Notes under the pieces: model-generated
Database searches by the model: none
Told to the model about the DNA's origin: nothing
The model's input: only the letters and a program-made list of their open reading frames with translations
Translations under genes and position numbers: made by a program
In this document: positions 9,097 through 17,200 of the stretch, piece by piece
Layout of the letters: every line of letters begins with the position of its first letter
Position numbering within the stretch: position 1 is the stretch's first letter
NCBI GenBank assembly: GCA_012959985.1
Contig: DUCD01000036.1
Location: forward strand, 1-34,766
DNA: 34,766 bases
Origin: Verrucomicrobiales bacterium
GTDB taxonomy: Bacteria; Verrucomicrobiota; Verrucomicrobiia; Limisphaerales; DUCD01
Direction: 5' to 3'

Positions 9097-12000
9097 GACC
9101 TAACGCCCCCTGGTACGCTGTTATGGCCGAGAAGATGTAAAACACCACGGCTATCGAGAAATACCCTCTCGTCGCTCAAGTTTTCCCACTTTCCACTAAT
9201 TGTGCTCAGCATATTGTGAATTCCTGTCTTATTGTAAAGTGGGTTCTGCATCGCAAAACTACCTAAACTTCTACCCGGGCCTACCTCAAGCAGATCCATG
9301 TCACCTGACTGCAAAAGAAAGCTGAGACCTTCATGGAATCGAACGGTGGAGCAGGTGTGCTTCGACCAATAATCAGGTCTGGTTGCTTCGGATTCTCGAA
9401 GAGGCTTTCCGGTCAGGTTTGAAATGATAGGAACAGATGGCTTCTTAAGTTTAACTAAATTTAAATGTCGCTCAAGACGCTCAGATACTGGTGAGAGCAT
9501 AGGGGAGTGATAAGCGTGGGAACCTGGCAAGGCACGAGCCACAATACCTTTCGCCTTTAAACTTAACTGCACTTCCCCTAACGACGTTGGCGTTCCTGCC
9601 AGAATTGTCTGTTTTGGACTGCTTGTTATCGCAACATACACCGAATCCCCAAGCAGTGATTGGCAGTCTTTTTCACTCAACGGTACAGCCATCAACCCGC
9701 CTCGGGGCATTTCCGCAATTAATTTGGCACGCGTTGCAACTATGGCGAGCGCATCGGGCAAGGAAAATACACCGGCAAGGCACGCGGCTACATATTCGCC
9801 AACGCTGTAGCCAATTAGCGCATCAGGTTTCAGGCCAACTTGCTGCCACATAGTAGCGAGGGAATAAACAAACGCAAACATTAAGGGCTGAACAATCTCT
9901 GTTGCCTCCAAACCCTCGACCTCCGGCCGCGTAGACTCCGAGCTCCCGCGTCGCAACATCGCGCGAAAGTCGGGCGCACTTGAGGAGTTGCTGGTAGATC
10001 CTTCCGCCTCCTCACGGAATAGGTCTTGACGAATGTCCCGGGCCAGAAGCGATTGAAGGTGCTCGGCGCAAAGGTCAAACGCCCGCCTAAAGTCCGTTTG
10101 GCTGCGATAAAGATCGCGACCCATATTCAGATGCTGATCTCCGACTCCCGCAAGCATCATGGTCAAAGAGGCCCTTGGTTTCAGGTTCAGCACTCGGGGC
10201 GCCGGTTTTCGATCCTTAACCTCCGCTTGGGGTGTTTGGGGCTTCTCATGATTCCAGACAAGAACCGTGCCGAGGGTGTCCCCAAAGCTGGTTCCGGACC
10301 CTTCAGCCTCCGCTGGCACGAGAACGGATCTCGAGGAATTTTCAGGAGGGTTAGCGATCTTTTTAGCCAGAAGATTGTGGTCGGATGCGGTCACTACTCT
10401 AAGTCGCCAATCTCCACAGGCGATCTCAGATGGGTATTCGTTCACTCCTTCGCTCTTTAGTCTTGTTTTTGCATAATTGCCTAGTTGAGATTGGGCAAGT
10501 GAGAGAGTCTTCTCGGTAAGATCAGCCCATTGTTCAGAGAAAATGTGTTTTACATCCAGGTTTCCTGCCACAGACTTATCTGAGTCCTGAGGCGTTCGTG
10601 AGCGCTTCTCAGATAGCTGATTTAAATCCACCCAATATGATTCTCGGCTGAATGGATATAGTGGCAAGCGAACTCGAGACGGGTTCGATACCTGTATCTT
10701 CGACCAAGATAGTTCAAAACCCTTCTCGTATAAATTCGTGAGCGATGTCGACAGACTCACCCAAGGGTCTGGCCCTGACGGCGCGGAAATCACGTTGATA
10801 TTTTCAAAATATTCTGAAAGTTCTCCGTCGCCAGAAAGCATCACCACGTTCTCAACTCCCTGACTTTTGAGTTGTTCCGCCAAGGTCAGTCCCCTGGTAT
10901 TAAGTTGACTCGGCTCTGGGCAATACTGCTCCCATGCCAGCACTAACTCTGAATCGATCAACGCATCGGGTGCCTGGTTATTGGATGCCTTCCCGTGCAA
11001 CCTAACAATTTCGTTAAGGGGTAGGCTTTCGAGAATCACCGACGCTATCGCTCGGGCAGGTGCTGATGCAACACACAGATCAGGATTAATGCCCCAGCTT
11101 TTCCAAAGAGCAGCCAGGGCGTACCAAGAAACTAAATCAGCCTGTCGTCCAAGACAGGTCTTCGGATCACCCACCGCCTCTGATGCGTCAAAGCCAATCG
11201 CTTCACAACACTGATTCCAGGAATCCCGGTATTGGCCATGATATTGATACAGATGCTGGGAAAATTCGGGTTCGCCGGTAAGCACAAATGCAGTGGATTT
11301 CGGTTTCCGAGGCGCGACGCACTCGGGGGTGAGGCCCCAGGTTGCACATTTTTCCAATTGCACTAAGGCACCACTCTTATCCACCGCCATAATCAAGCGA
11401 CGAATTTCCAAATGATCTCGGGCCAGATTGTTCGTCTCGCAATACCTGCGGAAAGGCTCCCCATCATCTATAACGTTGATTAACTCCGAATGCTTATCCA
11501 CTAACAAACCAAAAGCACGAGGATCTCTTGCGGAAATCGCGAGAAAGGCGGGCTGATTCTGTGTTAAGTCTTTAGAGCACGAGGCAGTTGCCGTGGCTCG
11601 CTTAAACAGAGCGTGAGCATTTGTGCCACTCAGACCAAAGCTGCTAACACCCACTACTGGCGTTTTGCCTCCAGATGAAAATTTTGCGATTGAGGTCGGA
11701 ACCTCGACGTTAAATCCATCCCATGGAATTTTAGAATTTGGGCGGCGAAAATGAATTTGTGGAAAAACCTGGTCCGTCTCAAGCATCAGTACAGACTTGA
11801 TAATTGAAGCCATTCCGGCAGCAGCACTAAGATGACCAATGTTGCTTTTCACTGAACCGATGAGTAAAGGTCGGTCTATATCTCGCGAAGCAAACACATT
11901 ACGTAACGCCCCAATTTCGATAGGGTCCCCGAGTGGGGTCCCCGTGCCATGCGTCTCGATATAACCAATCATATTAGGCGATACCTGCGACCGTTCGAGC

Positions 12001-13073
12001 AATCCGCGGATAAGGTCTTCCTGCGCTTTCTGACTGGGAACCGTTAGGCCGCTTGCCGGGCCATCATGATTAACCCCGCAATTTAACACCATAGCCCGAG
12101 GTGGGCTTCCACCAATCGAATCGTCAGATTCTCGACGTAAAACAAGCACACCCACACCCTCGCCGAGGATAAAACCGTCTGAATCTGCATCGAACGCACG
12201 ACATCGGCCGGTTGGGGAGAAGCTTTGGGTCCTGGAAAGAAAGATCTGCATTGGCGGTGTTAAGTTAAGTTGCGTTCCAATTACCACAGCAAGGTCACAT
12301 TCACGGGCGCGGAGAGCGCCACAAGCCTGGTGCAGCGCTACGAGCGAAGATGAACAAGCGGTATCAACGGCCACCGCCGGACCATTAAAACCAAACTGAA
12401 AAGCTATACGGCCAGCGGTGAAGCAAAAGCCATTCCCCGTCCCGGAAAAAGCCCTAATTTCATTTCTTGGCCCAGCAAGCTGGGCAACCCCGTAATCGTT
12501 TTGCGTCACTCCTACAAAGACACCGGTTTGTGAACCACGCAGCCCACTCGGCCTTAGCCCGCTATCTTCCAGTGCATGCCAGACGAGTTCGAGACTCAGG
12601 CGGTGCTGCGGGTCCATCAATCGCGCTTCAAGCGGAGAGAGCCCGAAAAAACGTGCATCAAACTTGTCGACATCACTAATAAATCCACCATAACGGGTAT
12701 TTATCTTGCCAGCTGCGTTTGGATTCGTATCATAAAGTTCGTCAAGATCCCATCGCTCTTTGGGTGCTTCTGTGATGGCATCGGTACCATCGCACAGAAG
12801 TTGGTAATAGTCTTCAACAGACGGTGCGCCGGGGAAACGGCATGACATACCGACTATCGCGATCGGTTCAGTTTTTGCATGCTCAAGCGCTCGAATTCGT
12901 TTTTCTGCATTCCGCAGCGCAAGTGCAGCCTTCTGCAGAGGCGAGAGCCCCTCACGTTTTTCGGATATTTTTTCTACTGCAGAAACGTTGGGAGTCATCG
13001 CTGGATATTGCCTTATTACTTTAAAAAATTGCTTCAGCGACTTGTCGCACTCACCCGTCAAGGTGGCTGTCAA
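9093..13073 (-). CDS. Type I PKS protein: KS - degenerate AT - AT, no ACP
   Basis: KS: VDTACSSSLVALHQA, YIETHGTGTPLGDP, KSNIGHLSAAAG. Degenerate AT (about 10674..11306) ending in the canonical post-AT linker VRLPLYPFSRESYWVD. Second AT with LIGYSVGEYVAACLAG and GSHAYHSPML (about 9200..10172). No LGxDS carrier motif. The TTG start at 13073 is uncertain; an in-frame ATG lies at aa 26 (about 12998). Confidence 0.92.
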   Translation of the reverse strand: MTATLTGECDKSLKQFFKVIRQYPAMTPNVSAVEKISEKREGLSPLQKAALALRNAEKRIRALEHAKTEPIAIVGMSCRFPGAPSVEDYYQLLCDGTDAITEAPKERWDLDELYDTNPNAAGKINTRYGGFISDVDKFDARFFGLSPLEARLMDPQHRLSLELVWHALEDSGLRPSGLRGSQTGVFVGVTQNDYGVAQLAGPRNEIRAFSGTGNGFCFTAGRIAFQFGFNGPAVAVDTACSSSLVALHQACGALRARECDLAVVIGTQLNLTPPMQIFLSRTQSFSPTGRCRAFDADSDGFILGEGVGVLVLRRESDDSIGGSPPRAMVLNCGVNHDGPASGLTVPSQKAQEDLIRGLLERSQVSPNMIGYIETHGTGTPLGDPIEIGALRNVFASRDIDRPLLIGSVKSNIGHLSAAAGMASIIKSVLMLETDQVFPQIHFRRPNSKIPWDGFNVEVPTSIAKFSSGGKTPVVGVSSFGLSGTNAHALFKRATATASCSKDLTQNQPAFLAISARDPRAFGLLVDKHSELINVIDDGEPFRRYCETNNLARDHLEIRRLIMAVDKSGALVQLEKCATWGLTPECVAPRKPKSTAFVLTGEPEFSQHLYQYHGQYRDSWNQCCEAIGFDASEAVGDPKTCLGRQADLVSWYALAALWKSWGINPDLCVASAPARAIASVILESLPLNEIVRLHGKASNNQAPDALIDSELVLAWEQYCPEPSQLNTRGLTLAEQLKSQGVENVVMLSGDGELSEYFENINVISAPSGPDPWVSLSTSLTNLYEKGFELSWSKIQVSNPSRVRLPLYPFSRESYWVDLNQLSEKRSRTPQDSDKSVAGNLDVKHIFSEQWADLTEKTLSLAQSQLGNYAKTRLKSEGVNEYPSEIACGDWRLRVVTASDHNLLAKKIANPPENSSRSVLVPAEAEGSGTSFGDTLGTVLVWNHEKPQTPQAEVKDRKPAPRVLNLKPRASLTMMLAGVGDQHLNMGRDLYRSQTDFRRAFDLCAEHLQSLLARDIRQDLFREEAEGSTSNSSSAPDFRAMLRRGSSESTRPEVEGLEATEIVQPLMFAFVYSLATMWQQVGLKPDALIGYSVGEYVAACLAGVFSLPDALAIVATRAKLIAEMPRGGLMAVPLSEKDCQSLLGDSVYVAITSSPKQTILAGTPTSLGEVQLSLKAKGIVARALPGSHAYHSPMLSPVSERLERHLNLVKLKKPSVPIISNLTGKPLRESEATRPDYWSKHTCSTVRFHEGLSFLLQSGDMDLLEVGPGRSLGSFAMQNPLYNKTGIHNMLSTISGKWENLSDERVFLDSRGVLHLLGHNSVPGGVRS
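10674..11306 (-). other. Degenerate, catalytically dead AT domain remnant within 9093..13073
   Basis: TAFVLTGEPEFSQHLYQYHGQYRDSWNQCCEAI aligns by eye with the AT start (AFxFTGQGxQYxxMGxxLY); SWYALAALWKSWGINPDLCVASAPARAIASVI sits where ALAxLWxxWGIxPxxVxGHSxGExxAA is expected, so the GHSxG nucleophile elbow is replaced by ASAPA. Confidence 0.75.
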
Positions 13074-14202
13074 AATAATCAGACAGTTCCGCGTCTGTCA
13101 TGTTTGTAATATCGTCTTGGTCGAACATTGATTCACGCTGAGCATCGCCGGACACGATCTTTTCATCACCACTCTTTTGTTTTAACTCAGAATCCAGACC
13201 ATGATCTACTCTCACAAGTGTCACAAGGTAACTGGAAAGGGAGCGGATAGTAGGGTACTTAAAGGTGCTGGTGGAGTCGAGTGGCAACAATAACTCTTTT
13301 TCGATCGCCTCTCGAAGCTCGACGGATGTTAGTGAATCCAATCCGAGATCAAAGAACCCGAGGTCCACATCAACTCGGTCTTGGTCATTAATGCCAAGAA
13401 CAGGTGCGACGAGTTCAGTTAATTTTCGAATCATAAGATTTTCCGCCTGACGGGAGGGGAGGCGCTGAATGCTTTCGGCTAGGCTGGAGTCAAACCGGTC
13501 CGAAACAGTAAAGGCCGCCTCCTCCGATTGCGAAAGATCTCCACCTCTAGCTGATGCTTCACTAACTGCAATCTCATCCAAAAATCTCCGGTGTGGCCAA
13601 TGAGCAATAAACCTCCCCCAATCGACATTGATAATCGAGATGCAATTAGGGCTAAGCCCCAGCAGTCTTTCTAGAACATCAACCCCTTCAGAGGGTTTGA
13701 AGGGTGTTATGCCTAGTCTCAACAGGCCTTCTTGCGTGTCTCTTTCAGAAGCTGCGCCGACCTGATCCCACGGGCCCCATTGAATATGTGTCAACGGCTC
13801 GCCAATCGCTGATTTGTAATAAAACATTCCATCCAAGAACGCGTTGGCTGCCGCATGGCTTGCTTGCCCCTTGGGAGAAAAGATGCTGGCGATCGAGCCA
13901 AAGGTCACAAAAAAGTCAAGCTTAGCCTTAGATACCAGTTGATCAAGATTCCAAACGCCCCTTATCTTCGGGCTAAGTGTTGCTTCAAATGTGGCCCAGT
14001 CCGCATCACAGAGTAGCTGATCATTCAGAACCCCTGCCGCATGCACGACACCTGAAAGGCGGGAAACGGTGTCCAACGGAATTACCGTTCGCAATGAATC
14101 CAGATCGGTCACATCGACTCGTCGGTATTCGACAGCCGCAGAAGAGGTGCTACATTGCGAAAGCCAGTGGCGCTCTTCCTCATTTGGGTCTGAGCGACAC
14201 AA
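13051..14202 (-). CDS. C-terminal part of a split PKS module: rest of KR plus ACP (belongs with 14180..19726)
   Basis: KR: VDVTDLDSL, GVVHAAGVLNDQLL, FFVTFGSIASIFSPKGQASHAAANAFLDG, HIQWGPWDQVG; ACP: GFFDLGLDSLTSVELREAI. The first 'M' is a TTG directly downstream of the KR Rossmann segment in another frame. Confidence 0.9.
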   Translation of the reverse strand: MCRSDPNEEERHWLSQCSTSSAAVEYRRVDVTDLDSLRTVIPLDTVSRLSGVVHAAGVLNDQLLCDADWATFEATLSPKIRGVWNLDQLVSKAKLDFFVTFGSIASIFSPKGQASHAAANAFLDGMFYYKSAIGEPLTHIQWGPWDQVGAASERDTQEGLLRLGITPFKPSEGVDVLERLLGLSPNCISIINVDWGRFIAHWPHRRFLDEIAVSEASARGGDLSQSEEAAFTVSDRFDSSLAESIQRLPSRQAENLMIRKLTELVAPVLGINDQDRVDVDLGFFDLGLDSLTSVELREAIEKELLLPLDSTSTFKYPTIRSLSSYLVTLVRVDHGLDSELKQKSGDEKIVSGDAQRESMFDQDDITNMTDAELSDYFDSHLDG

Positions 14203-14226
14203 TATGCAGAGCGGTTGCTTTCGTCA
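14180..14226 (-). other. Frameshift interval interrupting the KR domain
   Basis: The upstream frame ends at TGA 14180..14182; the downstream (+1) frame has a TGA at 14224..14226. The protein homology switches frame within this 47 bp. Confidence 0.85.
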
Positions 14227-17200
14227 AAAGCCACTCTGTAACGGAACGACCTAACCCGCCGAGCCCCCCAGTAATAAGATAAACGCCTTTCTCGTGGATG
14301 GGGAGCACAGAAGTTTCTGAATCGCGACTAAACCGACCTAGACGGGGTTCCAAGATTGCGCCGTCGGAGCGTATCCAAGCTTGTTCCAACTGCTCTAGAC
14401 CCAGAACAATGCGCCTCAACGACTCCTTCATACCTATCGAAGGTTCGCTTATTCCGGCTGGATCGAGATCAATACATTGGACTGATAACAATGGATGCTC
14501 TATCTCGGCAGTTCGCGCCATCGCCAGGACTGCCTGATTCAGTCGGTTGATTGCAGTGTCGTTCGTCCCACCGGCAGAGACTGCGGCGACAGTAATAACG
14601 GTTAACTGGATTGGGCTTTCTTTCGTTGCTGCACCAATTTGCTGTAGCGTGCTCAGCATTGTCTTAGTATTGGCAAGCACCTGAGTGGCTGGGTCCGGTT
14701 TGCCCGACGCCGATAGTTCAATTTGGTCCGGTATTACAATAATTTTTCTCGGTGAAGGCGTAGCACATTGCTCCCAAGCAAGTAACGCGCTTTCAACCAA
14801 TACTGGCGCCACATACTGAAATACTCCTGGTTCGGTTCCAGTGATAGCCTCCATTTGTTCTATGCTTTCCCGTTCAGCCGCGATCACTAAGATGTGCTCT
14901 GAGGGGCTCACCAACCCTGAAATAGACTGATCCTTCTGGGCTAACAGGATGGTTTGATTTGCGATGTTCAAAGTCCCGCCGTCCCCCACTACTTGCTTGA
15001 CCCGGTCGAATCCGGCGGCCTTCAGGGCCTCGTACCATTCCGGAGCGTTGAGTAACGGCGTGCTTCGCCCAAGCCTTTCATCTGAGAAACTCCACCAACC
15101 AGTTATGTTTCCGAATACGAGTTCAAGCCAATCCTGGCCTGGCTGGGCCTCCAAGAGAACTAGCACACCCCCGGGAGCGAGAAGGGATTGGATATTTTTT
15201 AGGCTTGCCTGCACCGATTCGGTGGCGTGAACTACGTTGGCCGCAATGACAATATCGAACTCGCCGGCAGCTGCATCGAACTCTTCAGGACGAGCGCTGA
15301 TATCTAAAATGCGGGTTGAAAATCCATCTTGCGAACGAAACCGTTCTTCAGCCTGTCGGGTGAACAACAGCGAAATATCGGAAAAACAATATTCGGCGTG
15401 GTTGCCATTAAGACCCTCCAATGCGCTTGCCGTGGTCGCACCGGTGCCGGCTCCCACTTCAAGTACACGTAATTTCCCACTCGTTTGCGTTATCTCGATG
15501 ATCTCTGCCATCAATCGACACACGACCTGATTTAACGCCTTGGCTGCGGGAGACTCTTGATAAAACCTGAGACCATCAGACAAATCTCCTTTTGGAAAGA
15601 GCAGATCCAAAGGGTTTACTTTGGCAAGCAGGATCTCGCTCAACTGCGACCCAAAGCGGGCAACAATGTCAATCTCCGGGCAAACAAATGAAGTTCCATC
15701 TGACAACTCCCTTGCCTCCCCCGAGAGCTTCGTCAACTCGCCCTTAATCGCATCGGCTTTGCCGGTTTTATTCTGATCTGCAGCCAATACGGAATTGGCA
15801 AAAGCCTCTTGTTTCAAGAGCATTTGGAGGCACCGGTTGAACTGCTGTCGTTGCTCTTGGGGTAATTGGGCGCATGGTTGAATATCCGAAAGGGTCGCCC
15901 CAGAGAAATCGCTGGAAAAATCAGCCAAGCTCATAATCGCAACAACTGCATAACGCCTGGCTAGTACATCCAGACTTGGCAGCAAACTGGCGTAATGGTC
16001 GGCAATCTCGGCAAACTTTCGCGCCTCTCGCTCACCTAGTCCAGAAAGCACATCCAAATTAAGCAGCTTGTCCAATCGAATTCTTGGGGGGCGTGTCTCT
16101 ATCCAAGTTGTGCCATAACACCATGCTGAGGGATTGTGATGCTGACGCATTTTAGTTAGATCAGCACGGGTAAAAACCAAATCCACAATTCTCGCTGCAC
16201 ATCGGCCACCACTGAAGATATCTACCGAAGCGATCAACTCACGATCCCCCAACTGGAGCGCGCTGTTTAATTTGACGCGTACGGTATCCGGGCTCATTCC
16301 CATCCCGGTAAATTCTATTCGTCTTGCTGCGACAGGCAGGAAAGCCATCTCTTGATGACGCAACGCTACCGCTGCGACCTGGATCGCTGCATCCAACGAA
16401 GCCGGATGTATTAAGAATTCCGCGGGTTCGTTAGCAGACTCTTGCGTATGCAATTTGGCGATGACTTCATTAGGCATCTCCCAAATCTGTTTAATTGCGC
16501 GGAATTCCTCGTCATGCAATACGCCGGCCAGGCGCATTCGGTTGTAAAATTGATCCGGATCAATGGCTTTTGCGTCTGACCGATCTGACAAATCGGGGTT
16601 CGGGGTTTCCTCGAGACTAGAGTCAAGCAGACTGGCGGAAGCATGCAGCCGCCAACCCGTGGTTATCGAGTGACTGTAGACCCTGACAGCCTCTTTTGAC
16701 CCGCTAACAAGCCCTATCACTGTTTGAAGTTCAACGGCCTCTTTGAGGGGAACCTCCAACGCCTGTGAAATATGAAAATCTCCAATGCTCAGGGGGCACC
16801 CGACAACTTGAGAAGCAGCCATCATGATCTCAAGAAATGCAGCTGCAGGCAGGATAGGCACCCCGAAAACCTGGTGGTGGGCAAGCCATGGCATCTCCGA
16901 AACACTCAACGACCGAGAAAAAACACGGGTCTTTGGGTCGAGCGCCGGCGACAGAAGTTCCATACCAAGTAAAGGGTGAACCCCGTCTTCATTGACGGTC
17001 TTTCGGTCCGTCTTGGCAATCCAGTAGGTTTGCCGTTGGAACGGATAATTTGGTAACAGTCTCTTGGCAGATAGTGGGCCGGGGCATATCGTTGACCAGT
17101 CAAAATCGACGCCGGCGCAAAAAAGACTCCCTACTGCGTTGAATATCTCTTCTGTCTCTGGGCGTTTGGGATGCAGACTGCACGCCCAGACAGAGTCACC

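Noticed and set aside
9093-13073. Reading the KS-AT-AT protein as a trans-AT or iterative PKS
   Set aside because: Other modules each have cis ATs with intact GHSxG, and the missing ACP is supplied by the next protein in collinear order, so a simple split module is more economical.
13845-13872. KR catalytic Tyr replaced by His (GQASHAAANAFLD) in the split module, suggesting an inactive KR
   Set aside because: From memory, the (N/S)HAAANAFLDAL variant recurs in PKS modules that still appear reductive, so I would not call it dead from this residue alone.
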